From Candidatus Cloacimonadota bacterium (GTDB taxonomy: Bacteria; Cloacimonadota; Cloacimonadia; Cloacimonadales; Cloacimonadaceae), in contig JAEZUG010000038.1 of NCBI GenBank assembly GCA_023421135.1, forward strand, positions 1-34,588: DNA of 34,588 nt, given 5' to 3'. A program made the translations under genes and the position numbers. Under the pieces are notes generated by a model. The model worked only from the letters and a program-made list of their open reading frames with translations. It ran no database searches and was not told the DNA's origin. Positions within the stretch are counted from its first letter, which is position 1. Each line of letters starts with the position of its first letter. Below, piece after piece: positions 7,544-16,045 of the stretch.

Positions 7544-9118
7544 ATGGCAGATAAGAAACTAACCGGTGGACTCCTTAGCGTTCTGATGATCAAGATTGCT
7601 ATCATGATTGTGCTCTTGGTAATAGCCGCCTATCTCTCGCTCCGTCTGGATTTCTCCCGGGGCAAGATCTACAGCCTGGCAGAAGTGAGCAGGCAATCTG
7701 TTCGCAAGCTGGAAGACCGCATGGTCGTGAAGATTTATGCTTCGGAAGAGCTTCCTCCCACGTTGGTGAGTATGGATCGCTATCTCAGAGACATCCTGGC
7801 TGAATATAAGACCCGGGGCAGAGGGAAGTTCCTCTACCAGTATGTAAAAGCAAATTCTCCCGAGCACCTGAGAGACATGGCGCAGCAGAATGGCTTGAAA
7901 TACATGGTCTTCCAATCCTTCGAGAACGACCAGATGGTGCAAAAGGAAGTGATCTACGGGCTCACTATCGAGTATCAGGGAAAGATTGAAACGCTGAGCC
8001 TGCAACCCAATATGGAGAGTAAACTGGAGTATATCCTCACCACCCGGTTCCGCAAGCTCTACGGAGTGGAATTGCCCCGCGTGGTGGTATTCAGAGATTC
8101 CAGCTATCAATACTTCCACACGGATATGCTGGAGGTTGGGCTGGATCAGAACTATCAGCTCACTTCCACGGATCTGGTGCTGCCTCTGAGCGACACACCC
8201 ATTATGCTCTTCACTGGTGTCCTGGATTCACTGCACACCGAGCAGCTTTACAATCTTGATCAATACATTATGAAGGGCGGAAAGGTGGTCTTCCTGCAAG
8301 ACCGGGTTACCACAGACGGACAGAGCGTGTATTCCTTTGAATCCAACCTCTTTACGATGCTGGCTTCCTATGGAGTGGGCCTGGGAAGAGAGCTGGTGTT
8401 GGATCTCAATTCTGACTCCCGTCGCCTGGGTGGCTCCACGGACGTTCCCTATCCGTTCTACCCTGTGGTACGCGGCGGAGACGACAACATCATCACTCGG
8501 AATATCAGCGGTATAGCTCTCTATCTGGCTTCCGAGGTGAGTAATCTGGACACTCTGGATCTGAGCTACACTCCGATCTTAAAGACCTCTCCCTATTCAA
8601 ACAAACTCAGAGGCCCAAACTTCCCCATCGAACAGGTGCTTCAAACCGTGCCCAGATACGAGATCTACAATCATCCCCCCATCACTGTTGGCGCTATCTT
8701 CAAGGGAGACTTGCCGAGCTACTTTGCCGGAGACCCGGTTTACAGCCAGAGACCCGGATTTGTATCCAAAAGCAAAGCCTCCGAGCTCATCGTCTATGGG
8801 GATCGTGAACTGATGATGGATCCAGATAATCCCAGATATGCCGATAGAAACTTCATCGTGTTCAACGCTATCGACTATCTGCGCGGAGATGAATCTATGA
8901 TCAACATCCGTTCCAGAAGCATTCAAACCAGCTTCCTGGACGTGAGGGAATATATGGAGAGGACAAATATGCTCTGGGGAGATCAGGTGAAGACTGAGAA
9001 GCGGATCAAAAACACGGTTCGTGCCATCAGCATGCTGGCACCGCCTCTGCTGCTTATGGCTCTGATCTTCGTGGTCGTGAAGCTCCAAAACAGAAGAAGA
9101 AAAGGAATTGTGCTATGA
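7544..9118 (+). CDS. GldG-like ABC auxiliary protein
   Basis: A 524-residue protein with one N-terminal membrane helix (about residues 10-32), a large periplasmic region and a C-terminal helix (MLAPPLLLMALIFVVVKL) followed by a basic tail. The N-terminal text LDFSRGKIYSLAEVS and the region VKIYASEELPP are typical of the GldG/ABC-auxiliary family. It probably joins the GldF-like permease to form the complex. It starts 2 bp after gldF and ends in an ATGA overlap with the DUF4340 gene, which points to tight co-translation of the cassette. Confidence 0.9.
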   Translation: MADKKLTGGLLSVLMIKIAIMIVLLVIAAYLSLRLDFSRGKIYSLAEVSRQSVRKLEDRMVVKIYASEELPPTLVSMDRYLRDILAEYKTRGRGKFLYQYVKANSPEHLRDMAQQNGLKYMVFQSFENDQMVQKEVIYGLTIEYQGKIETLSLQPNMESKLEYILTTRFRKLYGVELPRVVVFRDSSYQYFHTDMLEVGLDQNYQLTSTDLVLPLSDTPIMLFTGVLDSLHTEQLYNLDQYIMKGGKVVFLQDRVTTDGQSVYSFESNLFTMLASYGVGLGRELVLDLNSDSRRLGGSTDVPYPFYPVVRGGDDNIITRNISGIALYLASEVSNLDTLDLSYTPILKTSPYSNKLRGPNFPIEQVLQTVPRYEIYNHPPITVGAIFKGDLPSYFAGDPVYSQRPGFVSKSKASELIVYGDRELMMDPDNPRYADRNFIVFNAIDYLRGDESMINIRSRSIQTSFLDVREYMERTNMLWGDQVKTEKRIKNTVRAISMLAPPLLLMALIFVVVKLQNRRRKGIVL

Positions 9119-10071
9119 AGAAGAAGATCATTTTTCTAGCTCTCGTCTTGGTGATTCTCTTAGTGGTTGTGCTCTTTCTGCGCAGAGAGGGCTCAACCGA
9201 GCGTGACTACAAAGTCTTTAGTGCAGATTCCACCCAGATAGGCCGGATCAGAGTCATCAGCCCGGAAGATACTATCATCATCACAAAATCAGATAAGGGC
9301 TGGATGATCAAGGAACCGGTGGAATGGGCTACAAACTCCGAGCAATTGGACGCCTTCTTTAGGGATGTGCTTGGGGCCACCAGCTCCAAGACGATCATGA
9401 CAGACAATCCCGATGCTGTGGAGCGTTATGGACTGGTGCATGGTCAAGCTCTCGAAGTGATGGTTTGGGACGCCAAAGACAAGCTGCGGGATCATATCTA
9501 CTTCAACAATTTTGGCCAGAGCTTTGATTATTTCCGCTATGAAGGCTCCAATGAGATTTACCAGATCCGGACTCTGGTGAGCCGGATGTACACGGGAAAC
9601 CTGCAGAACTGGCGCTCTCCCGTGCTCATGAGAATCTTTGAGAATGTGATCACCAGCATCGAAGTTACTTACCCGGAAAACACCTATCGTCTGGAACACA
9701 AGGACGACAAGTGGATCTATCGGGATGCCAGCAATGCCTTCCAGATTCACCACGAAAACCGTCCTCTGCTGCGGGCTCTGAATATTCTGAACAATCTGGA
9801 TACCATGGTCTTCTTTGATGGTGATAACAGCCGCTATATGGAAGCATTCAGAAACCCCAAATGCACTGTGGTTCTAAATCTGACCGATGGCAGCAAGCGC
9901 AAGCTCACCTTCGCGAATCTGGAAGTAGATGGTTATGCCCTGATGCTGGATGATGACCCCAAAACGCTATATGGCATCGCCAACGACACCATGCAGCGCT
10001 TCACTATCAACAAGGATTACTACCGTCAGTTACCCTATGGCTCGACTCCTCCTCCGCCTGTTACAGACTAG
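9115..10071 (+). CDS. DUF4340-domain membrane-anchored protein
   Basis: A 318-residue protein with an N-terminal helix (about residues 4-23) and a periplasmic part made of repeated beta-alpha units. It includes ADSTQIGRIRVISPEDTIII, a GWMIKEPVEWATNSEQLDAF stretch and a similar second half starting near VITSIEVTYPENTYRLE. That layout matches DUF4340, which often follows gldG homologues. Its function is unknown; an envelope partner of the ABC complex is inferred from the 4-bp overlap with the gldG gene. Confidence 0.87.
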   Translation: MKKKIIFLALVLVILLVVVLFLRREGSTERDYKVFSADSTQIGRIRVISPEDTIIITKSDKGWMIKEPVEWATNSEQLDAFFRDVLGATSSKTIMTDNPDAVERYGLVHGQALEVMVWDAKDKLRDHIYFNNFGQSFDYFRYEGSNEIYQIRTLVSRMYTGNLQNWRSPVLMRIFENVITSIEVTYPENTYRLEHKDDKWIYRDASNAFQIHHENRPLLRALNILNNLDTMVFFDGDNSRYMEAFRNPKCTVVLNLTDGSKRKLTFANLEVDGYALMLDDDPKTLYGIANDTMQRFTINKDYYRQLPYGSTPPPPVTD

Positions 10072-10497
10072 ATGACCCCCATGACCATCACAGAGATCAA
10101 GCAATTGGATCCCGAGGTTTTCGGGGTGATCACCAGGTTGTGGCTGGATACCGGTATCACCAATCCAGCCCGCAAGGATGACCTTGAATCCGTGCAGTAT
10201 AACCTGGATCATACAGGTCTGATATTACTGGCTTGGGACGGTGAAGAAGCCGTTGGAACCGTGTGGCTCTGCCATGACTATCGCCGGCTCTACATTCACC
10301 ACATGGCAGTATCCCCCGCTCGTCAGAACCAGGGGATTGGACGACTGCTCTTACAGCGCTCTCTGGAGATAGCAACAGAGCTGGGCTATCAGGCCAAGCT
10401 CGAGGTTCACGAAGAAAACCCCGCTGCGATTCATCTCTACAGCAGCCTGGGCTTTACTGCGCTGAATGGCTATACGGTGATGATAAAGAGGCAGTGA
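10072..10497 (+). CDS. GNAT-family N-acetyltransferase
   Basis: A RimI-like acyltransferase of 141 residues. The acetyl-CoA-binding motif is QNQGIGRLLL, and the C-terminal family block is NPAAIHLYSSLGF. The substrate is unknown. It begins right after the DUF4340 stop (TAGATG), with no clear ribosome-binding site; an alternative ATG lies at 10081. It is the last gene of the operon. No classical terminator follows, only repeats. The functional link to the transporter is not evident from the sequence. Confidence 0.87.
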   Translation: MTPMTITEIKQLDPEVFGVITRLWLDTGITNPARKDDLESVQYNLDHTGLILLAWDGEEAVGTVWLCHDYRRLYIHHMAVSPARQNQGIGRLLLQRSLEIATELGYQAKLEVHEENPAAIHLYSSLGFTALNGYTVMIKRQ

Positions 10498-10890
10498 ACA
10501 GTGATCAGTGATCAGTGAACAGAAAGTGACGAGTAACAAGTGACGAGTGACAAGACAGGCAGTGTGAGGCTGAGAGACACCGGCTGCGCCGAGTGATCAG
10601 TGAACAGTGAACAGGGGGCTAAGCGTGGAGCTGTGAGAAAAGCCCCAGTCCTGTAGGGGCAGACCTGTGTGTCTGCCCGGAAAGAGCTATGCAAACCTGC
10701 ACAATCTGCGTTCTATTCCTTCACGAGGATTTTAGGATTAGAGGATTGAAATGATTCGTGTTCATTTGTGATCTTTCATTTGTGTCCATTCGTGGGATTA
10801 ATCCTTGTAAATCATAGTCATCAGCGTTCTATTCGGTAGTTTCTCCCCGAGCGGCAGCAGCGCAGCTCTAGTCACTCGTCACTTGTCACT
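10498..10890. repeat. Composite intergenic repeats, right copy, with inverted ends and a hairpin
   Basis: No gene is visible here. It opens with tandem AGTGATC/AGTGAAC units, then AGTGACGAGTAACAAG (10525-10540) extended to 10554. An inverted counterpart at 10869-10890 closes the region. Inside lie a perfect 8-bp hairpin GGGCAGAC-ctgtgt-GTCTGCCC (10657-10678) and the inverted counterparts of the two blocks seen at 93-137 and 210-234 (here about 10825-10870 and 10718-10748). Confidence 0.75.
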
Positions 10891-10919
10891 AAAAAAAGGC
10901 CGGTCTTTCAACCGGCCTT
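10891..10919 (-). terminator. Rho-independent terminator of the purS-to-KOW operon
   Basis: AAGGCCGGT (10896-10904) pairs with ACCGGCCTT (10911-10919) across a 6-nt loop. On the minus strand the stem is followed by seven T residues. It lies 22 bp behind the stop of the gene ending at 10942. Confidence 0.93.
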
Positions 10920-10941
10920 GTGATATATCCACCTGAGGTGA

Positions 10942-12072
10942 TCAGGTTTCGATTACTTCCACATTGGCTCTGGGAATCCTGAAACTGGTTCCATCTTCAA
11001 ACTCAGCTTCCAGGATACGTACCAGAGTCTCGGATTCTACTTTGGTCAGCTCTTCCGGCAAGCCTGTCACTTTGGCAATCCTGCCAAAATTCGGCTGACG
11101 GATGATGCGGATCAGGGCACCGGGCTCCAGCACAGGGAGCTTGGCTTCGGGTACCACCAGCTCATCTGCTTCAAAGGAGAGCGGGATGATGATCTCGGGA
11201 CGGATCACACCGGCACGGATCTGGGTTCTGCCATGCACAGAGGCCTTTTTCCCATTGAAACGCTTCAGCAATTCAAAGGTCTTATCAGCCATCTTGATCT
11301 TGCCAAAACCTTCGGTACAGACGATAGTGACGCCGATCTTTTCGTGACCCGTGATAGCCACACCAATGTCATAACCCAGGAGTTTCTTCAGGTCCTGATC
11401 ATCGATACCGCCGGTGATGATGGCACGAACGCCATGCTGACGGGCAGCTTCGATCACGGGCAGCCCAATGAAGCTTCCAGCCACGACTATTTTGTCCCGG
11501 CAGCTTTCATTGATCTGAGTGGCGGAGATCTCTTCCATGGGGTCTTTGGCCACCATGTAGATATCGCCATTGGTTTCATCTGCTATACCAAAGATTCCCT
11601 GGATATAAGCACTTTTGTTTTCGATGATCACGCCTTCATTCTCGAGGACTTCACTCACGATGCCATCGATGAAAGCCTTCACCTGCACCGGGATGCGAGG
11701 CTCACGCAGGAGCACTTGTCCGGTCACAGCAGAGATGCTCTCCACTTCACCTTCGACAGGAGAGCGGACTTCGCTCTTGAGAAAACCAAGGCCAAAAATA
11801 CCTTTGGTTTCGGCCAACACGGTATCTCGGGTGATCTGCTGTCCGGGCTTAATCTTGATATAAGTCTCAAGCTGGGCAGGCGTTACGCCCAGTTTATTAG
11901 CCAGATTGATGGGTACAACTTTTCCTGGCAGCAGGGTTTGAGCCACGACGTCTTCGCCCTTGACCTTATCTCCCTTCTTTACCAGGACCTCTCCCTTCAG
12001 GGGCAGAATGCGCTCTTTGCGCAGGATAATGCTATCGGTGACTGTGAGTCCGGCAGAATATGAACTTCCCAT
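10942..12072 (-). CDS. GlmL-adjacent protein, sandwich-like N-terminus and KOW-like C-terminus
   Basis: This 376-residue protein has no name that I recognise. The first 150 residues hold two or three beta segments of the barrel-sandwich or biotinyl type (LKGEVLVKKGDKVKGEDVVAQ, then VRSPVEGEVESIS and IDGIVSEVLENEGVII). The middle has an alternating alpha/beta stretch (KIVVAGSFIGLPVIEAARQ, then GVRAIITGGIDDQDLKKLLG). The end (GALIRIIRQPNFGRIAKVTGLP) reads like a KOW motif. There is no signal peptide or membrane segment. GGAGG precedes ATG 12072, and the GlmL-family gene ends 8 bp upstream. Conserved pairing with GlmL is my impression, and a role with it is inference. Confidence 0.8.
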   Translation of the reverse strand: MGSSYSAGLTVTDSIILRKERILPLKGEVLVKKGDKVKGEDVVAQTLLPGKVVPINLANKLGVTPAQLETYIKIKPGQQITRDTVLAETKGIFGLGFLKSEVRSPVEGEVESISAVTGQVLLREPRIPVQVKAFIDGIVSEVLENEGVIIENKSAYIQGIFGIADETNGDIYMVAKDPMEEISATQINESCRDKIVVAGSFIGLPVIEAARQHGVRAIITGGIDDQDLKKLLGYDIGVAITGHEKIGVTIVCTEGFGKIKMADKTFELLKRFNGKKASVHGRTQIRAGVIRPEIIIPLSFEADELVVPEAKLPVLEPGALIRIIRQPNFGRIAKVTGLPEELTKVESETLVRILEAEFEDGTSFRIPRANVEVIET

Positions 12073-12080
12073 TTTTCCTC

Positions 12081-13943
12081 CTATTCCAGTATAGACTTCG
12101 GATATGCGTCGAGTTCACGCATCCATTTCTTCAAGAGCGGAATACGTGATGCCGCATCGATCGGAAGTGTGAAGGGCTGTCTGCCACGTGTATCCAGAAC
12201 AATACCCACCACTCCGCCATGCAGATCACAGGTGAGTTCCTTGTTCTTTTCCTTATCCAAAACCAAGCCGCCACGGGTCTGCAGAGTAGCCTTGGCAATC
12301 TCTCCCTCGGCCAGAGGAATGAGGCGCAATTCACCGTAGGGGATCTCTTCTTCAAACTTGCGTCCACCCGGGAGCTCCAGCTTGGCATAGAGGGCAGGCT
12401 TGCCGATCTTGCCTTTGCCAACCGGCGCCACGCAGGTGCCCATATAGATCATACAGTCTTTCTTAAAGACCTCTGTGGCTGCTTTTTCACTGATCTCGGA
12501 GAGCACACCCAGATGCGGCATCATGAAGATGCTATCCACTGCCAGACGGGTGATTCCCTCGGGCAGGAAGGCATCGATCATCATCATCACACTCTGGTTA
12601 CGACGAGGAGCATGGGAGAGCACGCCACCGCTGCCCACCAGCAGATCCAGGGTCATCAGGTTCACAATAGTATTACCTGAGGTGGATTGGCTGAAGGCTT
12701 CGGAGATATCGCGCTGTCTTTGAGTCCCTTTGAGCGTCACAGCAAATTCTTTGTGCTGCTCAAAGGCCAGGCGCAGGGCTTCTTTGGCGATGGCCTGTTC
12801 CAGCACCAGCTCTTCCAGCAAGCTGGGGATTGTGGTGGGACGGATCATCTTATTTTTGATCATGTTGCGCAGTTCATTCTCATCGATATCAAATGGCACC
12901 CAACGCAGGATGTTTTCCAATCCGCTGGAAGCCAAAACGTTCGAGATACTATAGCTCATACCCAGGTTTGCACTCACGGTGCGGTTGAAGACAAACTCCT
13001 CTGTGAAGACAGAGAAGACGTCTGTGGTGGCTCCACCGATATCCACGCCGACTACTTCGATGTTTTCGGCCTTGGCAATAGCCTGCATGATGTTTCCCAC
13101 AGCAGCGGGAGTGGGCATGATCGGCACACTCTCGTGATCCGGCCCTTGAGTCCATTCCATCAGTTTGTTGTAGCCAGGAGCCTGCTGCATCACGTGTTCC
13201 ATGAAGATGTCGTGGATCTTGTCACGCGCGGGGCCGAGGTTTTCTTGTTCCAGTTTAGGCCGGATATTATCGGCCAGGATCAGGTTAACCTTTTCTCCCA
13301 GAGTGTTTTTGATGTCGTCCTGAGCTTGAACGTTTCCGGCATAGATCACAGGGAGCTTGTATCCTGAACCCAGACGGGGACGAGGATCAGCACCGGCAAC
13401 CAGCTCTGCCATTTCTACCACGTGTTTGATAGTTCCGCCATCTTCACCACCTGCCATCAGGATCATATCCGGACGAAGCTGGCGAATGCGCTCGATCTTC
13501 TCGTGGTTCATACGTTTGTCGTTGCTGGAGATCAGATCCATCACAATGGCTCCGGCGCCCAGAGCGGCACGCTCGGCACTCTCACCGGTCATGGAAGCCA
13601 CCACACCAGTCACCATCATCTGCAAGCCGCCGCCGGCACTGGAGGTGCTAACGTAGGCATCGACTCCGATGTCTCCCCGGCGGGGGATCACAAACTTGCC
13701 ATCCTCCATGAACTTGATATTGGGGTTATTGTACTTCAGGCGAGCCAGCTCTTCCAGCTCTTGAGTGGCGTTTTCCACACCTTTGGTAACGTCATTGAGA
13801 GGAGCCTCAACCGTTGTGGGAGCTTCACCACGGATAGTCTGGCGGAATTCTCCGTCCACCCATTCGATCAGAATGGCTTTGGTGGTGGTGCTGCCGCAGT
13901 CGGTAGCAACTATGCGCGTGAGGCGTTTTTCATCATATTGCAT
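12081..13943 (-). CDS. GlmL/MutL-family protein (ASKHA ATPase fold)
   Basis: A 620-residue protein with the actin-like ATPase motifs of the GlmL/MutL family: phosphate-1 loop ATDCGSTTTKAIL at the N-terminus and phosphate-2 loop VGVDIGGATTDVFSVF near residue 300. Between them come MMVTGVVASMTGESAERAA and ILMAGGEDGGT, both familiar from this family. GlmL is encoded with B12-dependent mutases such as glutamate mutase and is thought to reactivate or chaperone them. No mutase subunit is in this window, so the client must be elsewhere or different. GGAGG precedes the start. It is 12 bp behind the small unknown gene and 8 bp ahead of the KOW-like gene. Confidence 0.9.
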   Translation of the reverse strand: MQYDEKRLTRIVATDCGSTTTKAILIEWVDGEFRQTIRGEAPTTVEAPLNDVTKGVENATQELEELARLKYNNPNIKFMEDGKFVIPRRGDIGVDAYVSTSSAGGGLQMMVTGVVASMTGESAERAALGAGAIVMDLISSNDKRMNHEKIERIRQLRPDMILMAGGEDGGTIKHVVEMAELVAGADPRPRLGSGYKLPVIYAGNVQAQDDIKNTLGEKVNLILADNIRPKLEQENLGPARDKIHDIFMEHVMQQAPGYNKLMEWTQGPDHESVPIMPTPAAVGNIMQAIAKAENIEVVGVDIGGATTDVFSVFTEEFVFNRTVSANLGMSYSISNVLASSGLENILRWVPFDIDENELRNMIKNKMIRPTTIPSLLEELVLEQAIAKEALRLAFEQHKEFAVTLKGTQRQRDISEAFSQSTSGNTIVNLMTLDLLVGSGGVLSHAPRRNQSVMMMIDAFLPEGITRLAVDSIFMMPHLGVLSEISEKAATEVFKKDCMIYMGTCVAPVGKGKIGKPALYAKLELPGGRKFEEEIPYGELRLIPLAEGEIAKATLQTRGGLVLDKEKNKELTCDLHGGVVGIVLDTRGRQPFTLPIDAASRIPLLKKWMRELDAYPKSILE

Positions 13944-13955
13944 ATAATCCTCCGC

Positions 13956-14363
13956 TTATTCAGCTTTATTCTTTGTGTTCTTGTTAAAGAGTTTGGCGAA
14001 GAACTCCTTTCTCTGAGCTCTTCTGCGTTTGCGAACCAATCTCGCCTTCTCCCGGCGTTCGCGGTTCAATTCTTCATCCAGTTCGTCCATGCGGGAGATC
14101 AGCTTCTTCAGGTATTCTTCATTCTCGATCATCAGAGCAAAGCGCTGATACTTCTGCGAGTCAAACAGAATCTCGGCAAAAGGCAGCACGAAGTAGAGAA
14201 ATTGGCTGCCAATTCCATGCAAGGGACGGACGGATTCCAGAAAGAGGATGCCCGCCGGTGCCAGATGGCGTTCCACGATGAAACGTGCCACCTTATCCAC
14301 CATGTCGAAGGCTTCTTCCTGACTGATCTGGACTTTAATTTCCTGGTATTCTTTATTCATCAT
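13956..14363 (-). CDS. Small protein of unknown function with a coiled-coil tail
   Basis: This 135-residue protein is not one I can name. The first half contains a compact conserved-looking stretch (ERHLAPAGILFLESVRPLHG, then GSQFLYFVLPFAEILFDS). The second half is a charged helix (RMDELDEELNRERREKARL) ending in a very basic tail rich in Arg and Lys, suggesting a coiled coil with a nucleic-acid- or membrane-surface-binding tail. It starts directly behind the comF stop (TAGATGATG), so ATG 14363 or 14360 is possible. It lies between comF and the GlmL gene in one operon. Confidence 0.75.
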   Translation of the reverse strand: MMNKEYQEIKVQISQEEAFDMVDKVARFIVERHLAPAGILFLESVRPLHGIGSQFLYFVLPFAEILFDSQKYQRFALMIENEEYLKKLISRMDELDEELNRERREKARLVRKRRRAQRKEFFAKLFNKNTKNKAE

Positions 14364-15050
14364 CTATGCTCTGGCAGCCGTCATCACTGCCACTTCCTTG
14401 GCTCCCCTATCCAGGAGAAGCTTGCTGATTTCATTGACTGTGGAACCGGTGGTGAAGACGTCGTCCACCAGGATTATCTTTTTGTCCTGGATGGCTTTGA
14501 GAGATTTGACCCGGAAGGCTCCGGAGAGATTCTTAGTACGCTGGGCTTTTCCCAGGCGAGTCTGACTGGCGGTGTAATGTTGGCGGGTTACTGTGGTAGA
14601 ACAGGGAATTCCTAGGCTGGAGGCCAGCTTGCGCGCCAGATATTCAGATTGGTTGTAGCCCCGTTCCCGCTTCCGCACTCTGTGCAGAGGCACGGGGACC
14701 ACCGTGTCAAAACCTGCAAAGCTCTTATTATTAGAGCAATAACCCGTCATTCCCTCAGCCAATACATCTCCGGCTCCCAGGAGTTCCTCATATTTCAGGC
14801 TGTGCACCAATTGCTTCACCGCATCACCATAGTGGAAAGCCGAGCGGCTGAGCTTGAAAGAATAGTGAAACTCGGCACAGGCTTCGCAGTAGCTTCTGCG
14901 AATGGGGCTGCCGCATTTGGAGCAAATGTCGCCTTCACAGCGGCTGAGAGTGGCGCGGCACTCCTTGCACAAACGCTCCTCTGCCCGCTCTATCCGAGTG
15001 CGGCAGACGAGGCAGGTGGGCGGGTACAGGAGATCAAGCAAGGCTTTCAA
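14364..15050 (-). CDS. comF: ComF-family phosphoribosyltransferase-like protein
   Basis: A 228-residue ComF homologue. The N-terminus has the double zinc-binding set of CxxC pairs (C13/C16, C28/C31, then CSKC and CEAC). The C-terminal type I phosphoribosyltransferase domain ends with the PRPP loop IILVDDVFTTGSTVNE. PVPLHRVRKRERGYNQSEYLA is the usual ComF block. ComF proteins are linked to DNA uptake in competent bacteria, but homologues occur widely and their reaction is unsettled. The start is TTG at 15050, overlapping purQ by 17 bp. No better start is visible, because the zinc domain begins at residue 13. Confidence 0.88.
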   Translation of the reverse strand: MKALLDLLYPPTCLVCRTRIERAEERLCKECRATLSRCEGDICSKCGSPIRRSYCEACAEFHYSFKLSRSAFHYGDAVKQLVHSLKYEELLGAGDVLAEGMTGYCSNNKSFAGFDTVVPVPLHRVRKRERGYNQSEYLARKLASSLGIPCSTTVTRQHYTASQTRLGKAQRTKNLSGAFRVKSLKAIQDKKIILVDDVFTTGSTVNEISKLLLDRGAKEVAVMTAARA

Positions 15051-15729
15051 AATATCTTTCTATCGCTTCCACGATTCTCAGGCCATCAGTATTGCGCACG
15101 GCCTCGCTGCAAGCCCGTTCCGGATGAGGCATCATGCCCAGGATGTGGCGATTGGCACTGCAGATTCCGGCGATGTTGTCTATGGCGCCATTGGGGTTAA
15201 ACTCTTCGGAGACATTGCCATCAGCGTTGCAATAGCGGAAGATGATCCGGTCTTCCATCTGAAGCTCTATCAGCCCCTCAGAATCGATGAAGTAATTTCC
15301 TTCTTTATGAGCAATCGGTATATCCAGCGCAGTGCCAACCCTCAAGCCGTTGGTATAAGGGCTGTTGGCGCTTTCGACGCGGATATGCTGATGTTTACAG
15401 ATAAATTGCAGATGAGCATTCATCAGCAGAGAGCCGGGGAGCAGCCCCAACTCTGTGAGAATTTGAAAACCATTGCAGATGCCCAGAATCATACCGCCGG
15501 AGGCAGCAAAGCTCATCAGCTCAGTGCTGATGGGGGAAGTGCGCGCCAAAGCTCCGCAACGCAGATAATCTCCATAGGAAAAACCACCGGGCAGGATGAG
15601 CAGGTCTGGCGAACCCAGATCGTGATCCTTGTGCCAGATGGCCTTAACAGAGTGTCCACGGAGGGCAAAAACTTCTCTGGCATCGGCATCGCAATTTGAA
15701 CCGGGATATGTGATTACGCTGATTCTCAA
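15034..15729 (-). CDS. purQ: Phosphoribosylformylglycinamidine synthase, glutaminase subunit PurQ
   Basis: PurQ supplies ammonia from glutamine to PurL in the fourth step of purine synthesis. The class I amidotransferase triad is visible: C85 in LGICNGFQ, then H202 and E204 in PHPERACSE. The N-terminus SVITYPGSNCDADA is typical of the family. The start is TTG at 15729, two bases behind the purS stop and about 8 bases behind GGAG, which lies in the last purS codons. Length (231 residues) is normal. PurL is not in the window. Confidence 0.95.
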   Translation of the reverse strand: MRISVITYPGSNCDADAREVFALRGHSVKAIWHKDHDLGSPDLLILPGGFSYGDYLRCGALARTSPISTELMSFAASGGMILGICNGFQILTELGLLPGSLLMNAHLQFICKHQHIRVESANSPYTNGLRVGTALDIPIAHKEGNYFIDSEGLIELQMEDRIIFRYCNADGNVSEEFNPNGAIDNIAGICSANRHILGMMPHPERACSEAVRNTDGLRIVEAIERYFESLA

Positions 15730-15731
15730 GC

Positions 15732-15986
15732 TTAGTTCTCCATCGTTTCCAGGCTGAAATCATAGGTCTCAGTATTGGGATTGGCCAGGAGCTTGTCGCA
15801 GATGCTATTGATCTCTGCCTTGGCTTTCTCCTTGTCTGTCTCGTTTAAAACCAGCTCTATATACTTACTCACACGAGTATCTATAACATCTTGGAATCCA
15901 AGCTGATGCAGGGATTGGGTGACGGCCTTGCCCTGGGGGTCCAGAACGCTGCCTTTGAGTCTGACGAAGATTTTTGCTTTTAGCAT
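15732..15986 (-). CDS. purS: Phosphoribosylformylglycinamidine synthase subunit PurS
   Basis: An 84-residue PurS, the small bridging subunit of the three-part synthase with PurQ and small PurL. Family landmarks are AKIFVRLKGSVLDPQGKAV and the LHQLGFQDVIDTRVSKYIEL stretch. AAGGA precedes the start. It is the first gene of a six-gene minus-strand operon that ends at 10942. Its leader is only about 60 nt from the promoter box, too short for a purine riboswitch. Confidence 0.95.
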   Translation of the reverse strand: MLKAKIFVRLKGSVLDPQGKAVTQSLHQLGFQDVIDTRVSKYIELVLNETDKEKAKAEINSICDKLLANPNTETYDFSLETMEN

Positions 15987-16045
15987 TATGAATCCTTCAC
16001 CTATTTTTTGGACTGTATCGCCAAGCTCTTTGGAGAGCAGGTTTT

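Noticed and set aside
10942..14363. Long plus-strand open frames across this block (for example 11233-12063 and 13422-14615)
   Set aside because: They lie opposite genes with clear family motifs and ribosome-binding sites. Their translations have no recognisable motif and are rich in His, Gln and Phe, as antisense frames often are.
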